A DNA stretch of 64,000 nt from Choricystis sp. odSpoLacu1 (GCA_958009055.1 OY253651.1:248001-312000); one strand, 5' to 3'. Shown: positions 1 to 10,996, numbered from the stretch's first letter. Notes: generated by a model from the sequence alone, not told the origin. Translations and numbers: made by a program.

Positions 1-1259
1 GGCGGCCAGCTTGGCCTTCAGTTCAGCCGTGTCGGCGTCGCAGCTGGCGACAAAGCCGTTGGGATCCTTTTCATATGCCAACCGGTCCAGCACCATGCGC
101 GTGCGGGATTGAACGTTGGGCATCGTGCGCACATCGACCGACAGGCCAAACCGATCCAGCAGCTGGGGGCGCAGCTCCCCTTCCGCCGCGTTGCCAGACC
201 CAATCATGATGAATTTGGCGGGGTGTTGGATGGAGATGCCTTCGCGTTCCACCGTGTTGACTCCTGAGGCGGCGGCGTCCAGGACGACGTCGACGAGGCC
301 ATCGTCCAGGAGGTTGACTTCATCGACGTACAAGAATCCCCGATTCGCGCGCGCCAACAGCCCCGGTTCGTACGCTTTGATGCCTTCCTGCAGCGCTTTC
401 TCGATGTCGATGGTGCCGCAGATGCGGTCCTCGGTGGCGCCGAGGGGGAGCTCGACGAGGGGCGTCTTGGCGGTGGTGGCGGGGAGGGGCTCACCAGCAC
501 GCAGGCGCGCGAGGGCCCAGGGGCCCATGCGCTTGGCGTCGGTGGGGTGGGAGTTGAAGGGGTCGCCTTCGACGACATCGATCTCGGGCAGGAGTTCGGC
601 GACGGCGCGGACCTAGGGGCGGGTGGGTGGGGAGAAGTGGGAGAGGTTTTTGGGTGAGGATAGCGACGCGCGTTTTTTTTTTTTTTGGCGCGCGGCGTCG
701 GCTTGCGCGAAAGCCGCAAAACCACGCCACAGCGGCGCGTGTCCAGGCCCGCATTCTGGACTTTGACCGCCTCACAGCACGCGCCAGGTTGCCCAGCGTT
801 GGAAGTGGGCAGGAATGCGGGCAGCCAAGGCGGTGCGTGGAGGCCAGCGCCCCCCGCCGCGTCGTGCCGACCCTCGGAGCCGTTTTTCCCCCGGCCACGC
901 CGCAGCGCCGTCCCTCCCTCCCTCCTTCCCTCCCTGCACACACTCACCGCCACACTTTTGCCGGTGCCCCGGTCCCCCATGATCAGCACGCCCCCAATGC
1001 CAGAGTCCACGACGTTGAGCAGCAGGGCCAACTTCATGTCGTCCTGGTCGGCCAGCCGCACAAACGGCATGGGGGGCGTGCGCACGTCAAGGGACGGGTC
1101 TGTTGCGGACGCCACTGTGGAGGGGCGTGGAGCGCGGGAGGTGACGGACCACAGCAGAGCGCGTGGTGCGCGGCGCGGCAGTGCGGCGCCGACGGCGGGC
1201 AGCGACCGCGCGGCGGCCCGCGCGGCGGGGGGAGTGCTGGTGACCAGAGACACACGCAT
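1..1259 (-). CDS. CHLI: Magnesium chelatase subunit I (3' end cut by window edge)
   Basis: AAA+ ATPase subunit of plastid Mg-chelatase, which inserts Mg2+ into protoporphyrin IX at the first committed step of chlorophyll synthesis. Exon 1 is 948-1259 (104 codons, phase 0) and exon 2 is 612 down to base 1; the 335-bp intron (613-947) has a GTGAG donor and a CTAG acceptor. Residues 1 to about 55 are Ala/Arg/Ser rich without acidic residues, as in a plastid transit peptide. Walker A GDRGTGKS is at residues 95-102 and is completed across the splice junction. Walker B reads FLYVDEVNLLDD, and the sensor/Arg-finger region reads IGSGN then ELRPQLLDRFG. The C-terminal lid lies outside the window. The start is the first ATG in frame with the transit peptide. 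Family identity is clear; the plastid location is inferred. Confidence 0.96.
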
Positions 1260-1383
1260 TTGTGCGTGCGAATGCGTGTATGTGGAGAGAGGGAGAGGCG
1301 TGTGCGTTTCCCACAAGCACACGAAACCGGAGGTGTGAACAAGGGTCGGCTCGTTTTTTTGTTTCAACTCTTCTCTCTTGCGC

Positions 1384-4222
1384 TCAGACGTTGGTCGTCG
1401 CCAGCGCCCGCCGCCCTCCACCCGCCTCCACTCCCTTGCCCGCCACCGGCAGCGCGTTCTCGTCTCCGCCTTCTGACGACTGGCGAGCCGCGGCTGCCGC
1501 CGCCGCCCCCAGGGCCGCTGCCGCAGCCGCGTCGAGCGAGGCCAGTGCATCGCCCGCGCCGCGTCCGGCGTCGTCTGCGGCGGCGTCGCGGTCGGCGACA
1601 CGCTCGCAGGCGCTTTCCACGGCGGCTAGTAAGGCGGCGCGTGCGGCGGCGGCGGCTTCCACCCTGGCTGCCGCGTCTGCACGGGCACGTGCTGCCGCTG
1701 CATAATCAGCCTGCGCTGCGCCGCGCGCGGCCCACGGAGCGGCCCCCGCCGCCGCCAGGGCAGAGGCAGCTGCGTCCCGCCGCGCACACGCGCAATCCAA
1801 GGACGCGGCCGCCGCGTCGGCTTCCCGGCGCAGGGCGCAGAGGGCGGCTTCAGCACCATCACGCTCAGAGAGGAGACCTTCAAGACGCCGCGCTGCGCGC
1901 GCCGCCCCGGCCGCTGCCCGCCCCGCCGCCGCGGTGGCGTCGGCGGCCGCCACAGCAGCCGCGGTCAGGGAGGAGGGAGGGGCGGTGCGCAGGGTGGCTG
2001 CCCCGGCATCAACCGCCGCGCGCGCGTCGCCGCGCGCGGCCGCAGATGCGGCCGCGCGGTCCACCGCGTGCGCCAGCAGGGCGCCCGCGTCCACGCTGAG
2101 GGAGGGGGGGGCGGAGTCTCCATCGCTGGCCGAGGACGCGTTGGAGGGGGGGGCGGCGTCGCCGTCGGCCGCGGCGGCCAGCGCTGCCGCGAGCGCGGGC
2201 ACGCGCGGCGCGCCGTCGGCGGGGGGGACACCGCCGAACGCGTCGGGCAGGGCGGCCAGGCGGGGCCAGGCGGACGCGCGGGACGCAGAACCGCCGGACG
2301 TGGGGGTGGAGAGGCCCGGGGAGGCGGGCAAGCCGCCGCGCGGTGGCGCGGGCGTGGCCACGTTGGCGCTCACTTCACCGCCGCCGCCGCCGCCCAGGGC
2401 GTCGGCCGCGGCCGCCGCCTCAGCGGCCAGGGCGGCCGCTGCATCGGCCAGAGTGTTGTTAGTTGCTCCATCACCACTACCCGTCGACACAGCCTCTGCG
2501 GCCGCGGCTGCGACGCGGCAGGCGGCTGCTTCAAGTGCCGCCGCCACCGCGCGGCCGCCCGCGCGGGCGGCGTCCAGCTCGGCCAGCGCGGCCGCCCTGT
2601 CCCCCTCCGCCCGCCCCAGCAGCAGGGACAGTTCGTCCACGTCTTGTTGACGGCGCCTCAGTTCCGCGTCCGCGGCGGAGCGGCGGGCGGCTGCGTCCGC
2701 CAGAGCAGCAGTCACTTGGTCGAGCTGCGCCTCCAGCCGCCCCAGCCCGCCATCCGTGGCGGCGGCCTCCATGGACGCCAGGCGGGCACGCAGGGCCGCG
2801 GTTTCGGCGGCGGCCAGGTCGGCGTCGTCGCCTGCGTCGCCAGCAGCGGCTGCAAGGGAAGCCTCAAGGTCGGCGGCACGTGCCGTGGCCGCAGCTGCCG
2901 CCGCGTCGGCCGCGTCCGCCCGCTCCGCCAGCGCCCCATTCTCGTCCGCCAACCGTTTCTGCAGCTTCTGCAGATCCCCAAAACATGCGCGCGCGGTGGC
3001 CAGGGCGGCTTCACGGTCGGCCAGGGTGGCTTGAGTGGTGGCGAGCGCAGCGTGCGCGGTGGCGAGGGCAGCAGCCGCGTCCACGCCGCCTGCGGCAACG
3101 GGTTTGCAGTCGGCTAAGCCCAGGCGGGTGATGATAGCACGCCGGACAGCGACCGCCGCGGCCAGCAGAGCGAATAGAAACGCTGCGACTGCAGGGGCAG
3201 TGTGCCTCGCCTCGCCACCACCACCACGCTGCGCCACTCCCCCACGCCTCGCGGCGGCCGCCTCCGCTTTGGCGGCGGCGGCTTCCGCTTTGACCGCAGC
3301 CAACCGCTTGTCAGCGTCGGCGGCGGCCGCTTTGGCATCCACCTTTGCCGCCGCCACACGCCGTTCTGCATCGATCCTCGCACTGGACGCAGCCGCCGCC
3401 GCCGCAGACGCGTGAGAAGCCTCCGCACGAGCAGACGTCAGGTGGGTGCGCGTCGTGGCCAGGTCGGCGCGGGTGGAAGCCAGCGCGCGCGTCGCCGCGC
3501 CGGCGCCCGCGCCGGGTGGCGCCCACGCGCACGCGGCAGCCCAGCCGCCGGCAGCGGCCACAGTGATGATGGCGATGGCCAGAGCCGTGGCCAGGGTGGC
3601 CCGCGCGGCGGCGGGGCGGCGGCCGGCGCGCCAGGCGGCAAACTCGGGCGTGGTTTGGAGTCTGGAGTGTGGGTGGGGGGAGGTGGTGTGAGTGTTTGTG
3701 CAGGTTGCGTCGCCTCAACGACACGCCTCAGCAGTCATGCATGGCACACATCAGTCGTGGGCGAGACTGGGGGCGTGCCGAGCGGGGGGCAGCCGTGCCA
3801 ACGGGCGCGCGCGCGTCGTTTTGTTCGGTTTTTCCCGCTTTGCATGGGCGGTGCCAAAAAAAGCGTTTTGGGCGGCCCGATAGGACGGTGGACCGTGCCT
3901 CCGCACACACACGCGACTGTGTCACAGTCTGGCCCGTGGCTGGGGTGCAGCCCGGCCGAAAATCATGGAGGGGCGCGGCCAGCACGCCCGCATTTTCTTT
4001 CGGCGCGGACCGCGCGATGGGGAGCGGGCGTCCGCCCCCTCCCTCCCTCCTGCCCACCCACACCACAACTCACTTGCGCAGCTCTACTTCTGTCGTCACG
4101 TCCCGCCGGGTCACGTACTCGCCCGGCGTCAAGTAGGCGTCGCCACCCGCGGCCGGCGTCGGCGCAAACCGGCCCGCCGCGTCGCGCGAGGGCGTGGCCG
4201 GGGTGCGGCGGCGGGGAGGCAT
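1384..4222 (-). CDS. Ala-rich membrane-anchored coiled-coil protein, function unknown
   Basis: Two exons: 4074-4222 (149 nt) and 1384-3661, joined at a GTGAGT...CAG intron of 412 bp, giving about 808 aa. The N-terminal 50 residues are basic and Pro rich. A hydrophobic stretch at about residues 75-100 (ATLATALAIAIITVAAAGG) could be a signal anchor. A second hydrophobic patch (VAAFLFALLAAAVAV) follows some 100 residues later. The rest is very Ala-rich heptad-like sequence with alternating Arg/Glu/Asp, typical of long coiled coil, plus a Ser/Gly/Pro-rich middle. I recognise no catalytic domain and no confident family. It could be a plastid, ER or Golgi tether or a filament protein, but that is only by shape. 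It starts 181 bp from the divergent bL9c gene. Confidence 0.75.
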
Positions 4223-4403
4223 GGGAGTTGTGTGTGGGTTGTGTGGTTGAGTCTTGAAATACACACACACAGACAGGCGCAACACACACGCGTCCCTGTC
4301 GGCTTCCAGCTCAGTTTGGTTTCGAGGGAGGTGTCTGGGCGAGGCGAGCGAGGCCCTCACTCTCTCTTTGCGTTTGTTTTCTCTCGCCCCCCCCGCATCA
4401 ACT

Positions 4404-5421
4404 ATGCTCGCCTCCAAATTCGCCGGCACCCGCCAGCTGGCGGCGCCCTCGTCGCAGGTGCGCGAGGGTGGCGAGAGAGGGACAGGGCAGCCACTGAGCG
4501 GGCCCCTGCGCCGACGCGTTTGGAAAGCAAGGCGGCGGCGCCCCTGTCGGGGGTGGGTGGTTGGCGCGCGCCAGCCCGCCACCAACCTCACGCTCCCCTC
4601 CCTGAACGTGCATTGGGACACCGCAGCGCCGCTGGGTGGATTAATTGGGGAGGAGCGCGCCCGCGTGTGGCGCACTGGCCCGCCCGCGCTTCTCTCTTCC
4701 CGACGTGGTCCAACAAACTCACTCCCTTCCCTCTTTCCCCGCAGGCTCGCTCCTCGCGCTCGGCCCGCCTGGACGTGTCGGCCAACAAGAAGGTCGTCAA
4801 GAAGACTCAGGTGCGGATAAAAATGGGGAAAGCGCGCGGATGGGGAAAGAACACGTCCGCAAAAACGCACGCCGACGAACGACGGCTCGTCCACCCACAC
4901 GACCCCCTCTCTTCCGCGTCCCTCCCACCCCACTCACCCCTCCTCCACATCCACACCCACTCACACCACAGGTCGTTCTCACCAAGCCCGTCCCCAACCT
5001 GGGCGCCCCGGGAGACCTGGTGACCGTCCCCTTGGGGTTTGCGCGCAACTACCTGAAACCCAACCGCCTGGCCTCCGACGCCACCCGGGGCGTGCTGGCC
5101 AACATTGAGCGTGCGGCTGAGGCTGCTGTCGCCGCGGCGGCTGCCGAGAAGGACAAGGCGGCCGCTATGGCCACTGCGCTGGCGACCATCGGCAAATTCG
5201 TGATCAAAAAGAAGGGGGGCAAAGGCGACACCATCTTTGGCACTGTCACCGCGGCCGACATTGTGGACGCGGTGGCCCAGCAGACGGGCAAAACGCTGGA
5301 CAAGCGGGCGCTGAGTGTGCCGGACATCAAGGCGACGGGGACGTACGATGTCTCCGTCAAACTGCACCCCGCAGTGACGGGCACGTTCAAGGTGGTGGTG
5401 CAGCGCGAGAAGCAGGCGTGA
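4404..5421 (+). CDS. RPL9: Plastid ribosomal protein bL9c
   Basis: Large-subunit ribosomal protein L9 of the chloroplast ribosome. Exons are 4404-4457, 4745-4810 and 4972-5421, all phase 0 with GT...AG introns (287 and 161 bp), giving 189 aa. The first about 35 residues are a basic, Ser-rich targeting sequence. The bL9 N-domain signature follows from residue 41: VVLTKPVPNLGAPGD, then FARNYLKPNRLA, matching the bacterial consensus around GDLV..GYARNYL. The C-terminal domain with the VKLHP...F.V.V pattern is complete. Length fits bacterial L9 (about 150) plus a transit peptide. The gene converges with the FtsH-like gene; only 79 bp separate the two stops. Confidence 0.95.
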
Positions 5422-5500
5422 GCGCGGGTGTGTCTGGTGGCGTGTGTGGCATCATTTGTGCGTGTTTTTTGTGTGACATTTAACATTTTCTTCTTCGCTT

Positions 5501-6538
5501 TCACACGTCCTCCCCCAACCACGCCTCCACAACACCCACGCACGCCGCCACCCCCTTGCCGTCAGCCATGGCGTCCGTCAGGGCTTTGTGGGTTGCTTCA
5601 TGCCGCCTCAGCAGGGTCACCGCTTCTAAAATCGCCATCCTGACCGAGTCTGCCGCTTTTCGCTCCGAAAAGCCCAGCGCACGCAGCAGTTCGTCCAACC
5701 CCGCGACGTCAGCCAGCCCTCCCTCCGCGGCTTGACCGCCTGAGGTGACGTACTCGGCTGCCACACCAGCTAGGGAGATCGTGGCTGCGTTGTGCAGGTC
5801 AGTCGAAGTGATCGACCCGCGGGAGACAGCCGCGCGAAACGCGCCGTCACACAGCCTCGTGCCGGCCTGTACGCCCCACGCGCGGCGGGTGGTGACGGCG
5901 TCGAGGGAGGTGAGGTCGTAGCCCTTGGGTAAAACGCCCGCAAGGTAGGCTGTGAGAAAGTGACCTGCCTCGTGTGCTGCCACGCGCGCACGATACCCGG
6001 GGGCCACAACCCGCGCCACTGTGTCCAGGGCGAGGGCGCCGAGGCCGCCCCCCGTGGCGATGGCGTCCACGGTGGCGGCTGCCAGGCCGGCGACTACAGT
6101 GGCCAACAGTTGCCCCGCGGTCGGGTGCAGCGCCGTGATCGCAGCAGCCCCGCCCGCGGCGGCAGCCAGCGTCGCCTGCTTGCGCACGCCTGCTAGTGTG
6201 GCATCCGTGGGGGCCAAAAGAGCGGTGGGCTCGATGCGGGCGAGCCTCAGGTCGGCGAGCGTGTACTGACGGCGCGGCACGCGCGCGGCGCGCCCAAACC
6301 CACGGAGAACGCCTGTTTCAGCCAGCTGTGCCGCCAACGCTACCGCCTCTGTTTCAGCCGCGTCTGCAGCTGCAGGTGGGGAGGCGGGCGAGTCGGCGGT
6401 GGCGAGGAGGGTGGCGAGGCGGTCGAGGTCGGGAGACGCGGGGGGCGCGCGCGGTGGCTGGGCGCGCAGCAGGGTGAGCTGCGTGCGTGGCGTCACTGCG
6501 TATCGCCCGACCGTGGTGGGTGGACGAGGCAGCCGCAT
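5501..6538 (-). CDS. FtsH-like M41 peptidase-domain protein without AAA module
   Basis: Single exon, 345 aa. It carries the M41 zinc site HEAGH at residues 189-193 (context VAAHEAGHFLTAYLAGVLPKG), as in FtsH proteases, and a downstream Asp in LADVAGL that could be the third ligand. Two hydrophobic segments lie just before it (about 122-138 and 145-165). The AAA+ ATPase domain that precedes M41 in true FtsH is absent; the N-terminus is instead a basic presequence and an Ala-rich linker. Plants have comparable plastid proteins annotated as FtsH-like or stress-regulated. Proteolytic activity is possible because the zinc motif is intact, but the substrate and location are unknown. Confidence 0.8.
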   Translation of the reverse strand: MRLPRPPTTVGRYAVTPRTQLTLLRAQPPRAPPASPDLDRLATLLATADSPASPPAAADAAETEAVALAAQLAETGVLRGFGRAARVPRRQYTLADLRLARIEPTALLAPTDATLAGVRKQATLAAAAGGAAAITALHPTAGQLLATVVAGLAAATVDAIATGGGLGALALDTVARVVAPGYRARVAAHEAGHFLTAYLAGVLPKGYDLTSLDAVTTRRAWGVQAGTRLCDGAFRAAVSRGSITSTDLHNAATISLAGVAAEYVTSGGQAAEGGLADVAGLDELLRALGFSERKAADSVRMAILEAVTLLRRHEATHKALTDAMADGKGVAACVGVVEAWLGEDV

Positions 6539-6708
6539 TTGGATCGCGGAAAAAGGCGCAGTGGAAGAGGGGAAGTGAAAAGCCGAAGAACGACACTTCC
6601 CACGCGAAAACCATCGCGGAACGCGCCTCTCTCCCCCCCCTCACGGGCACACGTCGTCGCCCGTCGCGCCACACACCCTCCTCTCCTTCCCCACACCACA
6701 CCCTTCCC

Positions 6709-7452
6709 ATGGCCTGGACCGTGGCCTTGTGGGCGCTGTCCTTCGCCGGCCAGGCCGCCCTCCTGGGCGCCGCGATGTATGGTCTTGTCGTCCTGTCCGA
6801 CTTGGAAGCCGACTTTGTCAACCCGCACGACTGTGCCGCAAGCCTGAACAAGTGGATTGTGAGTATGTGGGTGTGTGGGGTGGCAGGAGGAGAGGGAGGC
6901 GGTGGCGTTTTTTTCTTTTTTTCCCGACGGACCGAATGGGGGCGCTGCCTCCACACCCTGCCCACGCCGCCTCGCACGCTCCCACCTCCAACACGCGCAC
7001 ACCAAGAGCATCACACTCGCTCCACGCCAGGCGTGGGAGGGGGACGGCCACACACAGGGCGCGCCCTCCTCTTCCTTTTCGTTTTCCATGTTTTTCTCTC
7101 ACCGCCAACCCTTCCCTTCCCACAGCTCCCCGAATACCTGGGCCAAGCCGTCTTGGCCGCCCTCTTCCTGCTGACAGGGCGCTGGCTTGTCGCTATCCCC
7201 CACATCGCGCTGGCTGCCTGGCACGCGCGCGCGTGGCGCCGCGGCGACGCGTCGCTGGACGTCACAGAAATCTTCAAACAGGCTCCAGGGGAGAAGCGGG
7301 CCCGTGCCTGGCGCCTGGCCTTCTACCTGCTGTCCTTTGTGTACATCATCTACCGGTTGGTGGAGGCCAGCGTGTCGTCGTTGTTGAGTGAGGAGGGACG
7401 GGCGGTCGCGCACAAGCTGCTGCAGGATGCAGCGGCGGCGCACCACGTGTGA
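6709..7452 (+). CDS. CNIH: Cornichon (Erv14 family) ER cargo receptor
   Basis: ER-to-Golgi cargo receptor that loads membrane proteins into COPII vesicles. Exon 1 is 6709-6858 and exon 2 is 7126-7452, both phase 0 around a 267-bp intron; 158 aa. Family landmarks are YGLVVLSDLEADFVNP after the first membrane segment, NKW at the junction, LPEYLGQAVLAALFLLTGRW, then HIALAAWHARAW and DVTEIFK. Three hydrophobic segments match the family topology and the length (140-160 aa). The start is the only ATG giving the canonical short N-terminus. The promoter region (170 bp) is shared with the FtsH-like gene on the other strand. Confidence 0.95.
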   Translation: MAWTVALWALSFAGQAALLGAAMYGLVVLSDLEADFVNPHDCAASLNKWIVSMWVCGVAGGEGGGGVFFFFSRRTEWGRCLHTLPTPPRTLPPPTRAHQEHHTRSTPGVGGGRPHTGRALLFLFVFHVFLSPPTLPFPQLPEYLGQAVLAALFLLTGRWLVAIPHIALAAWHARAWRRGDASLDVTEIFKQAPGEKRARAWRLAFYLLSFVYIIYRLVEASVSSLLSEEGRAVAHKLLQDAAAAHHV

Positions 7453-7857
7453 ATGTTGATTGAGAGGGTGTGTGTGGGGTGCGTGTGCACACGCGCGCGT
7501 GGTGTGTGTTGCTGTTTTTCATGTGCGTAGAGAGAGGTGGTGGCGGCTTTTTTTCATGGGGGGTCTGTTTCATTGTGCTTCTGCAAACAACGCTGTGTGA
7601 GTCGATAAAACAATTACACGAGCAAGGAGACAGAGGGACGCAGGCACCAGACGCAGAGAGCGTGTCGATCCGCGCCCGTGGGAGAGGGCGGCACAGGACG
7701 AAGACTCGACGCGTCGAAAACCACGTCCACACTTCTCCTCGCCTCGATTTCGAGCGGTTCGATCGGCGCCCGCGCCCACGGGAGAGAGAGGGGCTGGCGT
7801 CCCCCCTCCCCCCCGCACCTCCTCCTCCCTGCGCCTCTGTCCACCCCACGCCCACCA
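7453..7857. other. Intergenic region between cornichon and transporter genes
   Basis: About 400 bp holding the cornichon 3' end and the 5' region of the next gene on the same strand. It is less GC-rich near 7590-7620 (a gataaaacaatta stretch at about 7603-7615) and has C/T-rich runs before the next ATG. I see no conserved coding sequence or RNA gene. Confidence 0.5.
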
Positions 7858-9509
7858 ATGGCGGCCCCGCCCGCCCCCCTGCCCTCGCGGCGCGACGCGG
7901 CGCTCGGCCTCGCGTCGATGGCTTTGCTCGTGTTCCAGGGCACCGCGCTGTCGCTGACGCTGGGGTACTCGCGGTGAGTGTTTGTGGGGTGGCGCGCGTG
8001 TGTGTGTGCGTCAGGGGCACGGCCAAGGCACGCCAACGTTTTTCCTTCCTCGTCCGACCCACCCTTTCCCCACACAGCACTCGCGACGCCCCCCGCTACC
8101 TTACCTCCGTCGCGGTCGCCGCCACCGAGACCATCAAGCTGGCCCTGTGCGCGGTGATGCACGCGGGGTCGGCCGCGCGCGCGGCGTGCGCGCGCGGTCT
8201 CCCCGCGGCCGCGGAAGCGCGCCACCAACTCAAAGAAGTGCTGGGCCGGTCCCGCCCCATGGCGGTGCCGGCCGCCCTGTTTGTGGTGCAGCAGGTGCTG
8301 GTGTTTGTGGCGGCGGCTCACCTGGATGCGGTCACGTTTCAAATTTGTGCGCAGTCCTTTAAGATTGTGCCCACAGCTCTGTTCGCAGTCTGGCTGCTAG
8401 GCCAGGCCCTGACCCCGGCCCAGTGGGCGTCCCTGCCCGTGCTGGCGGTGGGCACCATCTTTGTCACGCTGAATGGTGGCAGGCCGGGGGCGGCGAACGC
8501 CGCCGCCGCGGCCGCCGCGACCGCGGCCGCAGCCACCCGCCCCGCCCACGTCGCCGTCGGCCTCACCGCGTCCGCGTTGTCGGGTCTCTCGTCTGCATAC
8601 GCGGGCGTCTACTTTGAAAAGTATGTCAAAGGGGCGCGCGCTCAGTCGCTGTGGGTGCGCAACCTGCAGCTGTCCCTGTACGGCGCGCCCCTCGCCGTCG
8701 CGTACGCCACCCTCGCGGACGGACCCTCCATCCTGGGCCCGTCCGCGCGCGGCGCCTTCCAAGGCTTTGACTCGCTCGTGTGGTGCGTCATCGCGCTGCA
8801 GGTGGGGGGAGGGCTGGTGGTGGGCCTCGTCGTCAAGTATGCGGACAACATTCAAAAAAACTTTGCCAACGCCCTGTCTGTCGTGCTGACAGTCGTGGGT
8901 GCGGCCCCCCTGTTCGGCCTGTGGCCCAGCCCCTGGTTCCTGGTGGGCATTGGCGCCGTGTTGCTGTCCGTTTCCATGTACTCTGGGACTGCCCCCCCTC
9001 CCCCCCCCGCCCTCGTGGCCGCCACCAACCTGCTGCTCAAGCGCGCCCCCTGGCTGTCGGCGGCAGGGCGGGACATCGTGCTCGCCCTGGCCCTGGACAG
9101 AGGGGGGCTGGGTGGAGGGCGCACACACAGCGTGCCGCGCGAAGCGCGCGCCGCGTCGCGCCGCCGCGTCGGGCTGGCCACCCTGGCGGCCGCCTCCGTG
9201 GCGGGACTGTGGCTGGTGGCCACCGGTGGTGCTGGCGGGGGCGATGGTGGCGCCTTTGGGAGGCGCGGCATGCCGGGTGGTGGCAGTGTGCGCGCGGTGG
9301 ATGGTGACGGCAGCACTGGCGGCCGTGCCACGTCGGACTGGGACCCCTGGGACCCCGCCTCCGTGGAGCGGGTGCGCCCGGGTGACGCAGACGGCGACGT
9401 GGGGGGCGGCCGCAGGCACCCGCTCGACGGCGGCGGCAGCGAAGGCGACGCGCTGGGCGTGGCGTGGGGCGAGCGCAGAGCGCGGCCCGCGGCCAAAAAG
9501 GGAGACTAG
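7858..9509 (+). CDS. UDP-sugar/CMP-sialic-acid-type transporter (SLC35A-like) with long tail
   Basis: Golgi/ER nucleotide-sugar antiporter of the SLC35A family. Exons are 7858-7973 and 8078-9509 (104-bp intron), 515 aa. Landmarks are FQGTALSLTLGYSR after the first helix, ETIKLALC, LDAVTFQICAQSFKIVPTALF, the VYFEKY and LWVRNLQLSLYG motifs, and VVKYADNIQKNFANALSVVL, which is nearly invariant in UDP-galactose transporters. About ten membrane segments fill residues 15-380. Unlike most relatives it has a further C-terminal extension of about 150 residues, containing one more hydrophobic stretch (VGLATLAAASVAGLWLV) and a Gly/Asp-rich end. The sugar specificity cannot be read from the sequence. Confidence 0.92.
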
Positions 9510-9677
9510 TTTGTGTTTGTTTTTTCGATCGTTTTCATTCTCCGTTTTGGGAAAGCGGCGCGCGTCCCTCCTCCAGGCCTCTTGATTTTTTCGACTCTGC
9601 TCCCGACCCAACGAAAAAAAAGTTCAAACGTCATTCCGAAATCAGTTTTCTACAGGACTAACAACACACACACGCTC

Positions 9678-10874
9678 TCACTCACTGCCATCGCTGTCGT
9701 ACGCAGCCAGCGCACCCAGCGCGCCCGCGTCATCAGCGGCCGCCTCTGCCGCGGGTGGGGCGGGTGGATCGCCCAGCACCCAGTGTCCGTCTGTATCGCG
9801 CACCCACCCCGCCGCCTCGGCGGCGGCCGGGTCGCCGTCGTCGCCGGTGCATGCAGGGGCGACATGCCAGGTTTCGGTGGGCGTGGTGGTGGTGGGAGGA
9901 GGCGCCGTCCACGTGGCTGTGTGCCCTCCCAGACCAGCATCTGCGTCGCCATCGTCGTCGTCGTCGTCGTCGCCACCACCAGCCTCAGTCTCACCCTCGC
10001 CCCCGCTCCCTCCCCACGCCCCAGGATCGCGCAGGGCGGCGGGTGCCGCCAGCGGAACAACGACACGCGCTGACCTCTCCAGGGCGTGAGGGTCGGTACC
10101 GACCGCGCGCAGGTTTTGAGACGCGTACACCCCCTCCAACCTGGCCCGCTTGGTCGCGCTCCCGCCACCCGCCGCCACGGCGGCGCGCACGCCCGCCACC
10201 AGGGCGGCGTCCCGGTGGGCGGCGAGGCGGCCGGCGGCGGCGGGGTTGGGGTCGTCCACCGCGAAACGAACGCCGAGGGGCAACGCACCCGCAGGCAGCC
10301 CCGGCAGCGTCTGCCGCGCAAACACCTGCCTCGCAAACTCGGCAGACGCACGATGCACATACTCGATGAAGGCCACGGGGGCGCCCCCCTTCATGACGTG
10401 GACTCGGGTGACGGGCCCACATGCCCTCGCTTCTGCCTCCAGCGTGTGCGACCACCCGGGCGGCGCCGACCCGCCCGCCTCCCAGTTGATGTACAGGCTG
10501 GTGCATGCGCGCGCCAGGGCGCCTGTGCCTGTGGTTTCGTCGGGGGGCAGGGTGGAGCGCAGCCTGCCAAAGACGTCGGAGTCAGGGTCTGCAGCAGCTG
10601 CGGCTTCATCGTCGACCGTCGGCGCGCGGTGCAGGAAGGGGCAGTCACCGCCCCTGTGGCAGCACCCTCGTGCGAAGAGCAGGCACAGGTGGACGCGGCG
10701 GCCGGCTGCCGCCGCGGTGTCGCCCAGCGTCGTGCCGGCGTCGCGCGACGGCACGCAGCGGTGGGCCGCTCGTGCGCGTGGGGTGGGCGGATCAGGCGCG
10801 CCAGGCATGGGGGCGCCGCCCTCCCGCTCGGGCACGGGGGTGGCAACCTGTTTCCGGGCACGGCGTTCCTGCAT
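9678..10874 (-). CDS. CWC2: Pre-mRNA splicing factor Cwc2 (RBM22-related)
   Basis: Spliceosomal NineTeen-complex RNA-binding protein contacting U6 and U2 snRNA. Single exon, 398 aa. A CCCH zinc finger is at about residues 64-82 (CLLFARGCCHRGGDCPFLH), followed by the Torus-type linker DSDVFGRLRS and then TSLYINW, which opens an RRM ending near residue 215. The C-terminal half is low complexity: an Asp run, Thr/Pro and Glu/Ala-rich sequence, with the segment GWVRDTDGHWVLG. Domain order and the CCCH-RRM spacing follow the yeast Cwc2 family. It starts 122 bp from the divergent beta-propeller-like gene. Confidence 0.88.
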   Translation of the reverse strand: MQERRARKQVATPVPEREGGAPMPGAPDPPTPRARAAHRCVPSRDAGTTLGDTAAAAGRRVHLCLLFARGCCHRGGDCPFLHRAPTVDDEAAAAADPDSDVFGRLRSTLPPDETTGTGALARACTSLYINWEAGGSAPPGWSHTLEAEARACGPVTRVHVMKGGAPVAFIEYVHRASAEFARQVFARQTLPGLPAGALPLGVRFAVDDPNPAAAGRLAAHRDAALVAGVRAAVAAGGGSATKRARLEGVYASQNLRAVGTDPHALERSARVVVPLAAPAALRDPGAWGGSGGEGETEAGGGDDDDDDDGDADAGLGGHTATWTAPPPTTTTPTETWHVAPACTGDDGDPAAAEAAGWVRDTDGHWVLGDPPAPPAAEAAADDAGALGALAAYDSDGSE

Positions 10875-10996
10875 TCGAGAGGGGTTGTGAGGGTCGATTT
10901 TTCAGTCGCTCCATTCACTTTCTTTTCCGGGCCGTCCCACACACACGCCGCACACAAAGGCCATGCGTCCTCGCTGAACACACGTCTCAACCCGCA

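Noticed and set aside
116..2650. Long plus-strand open frames across the ChlI and coiled-coil genes
   Set aside because: They are antisense shadows in GC-rich DNA, made of Arg/Ala/Pro strings with no family motifs; the minus-strand frames carry ChlI and heptad signals.
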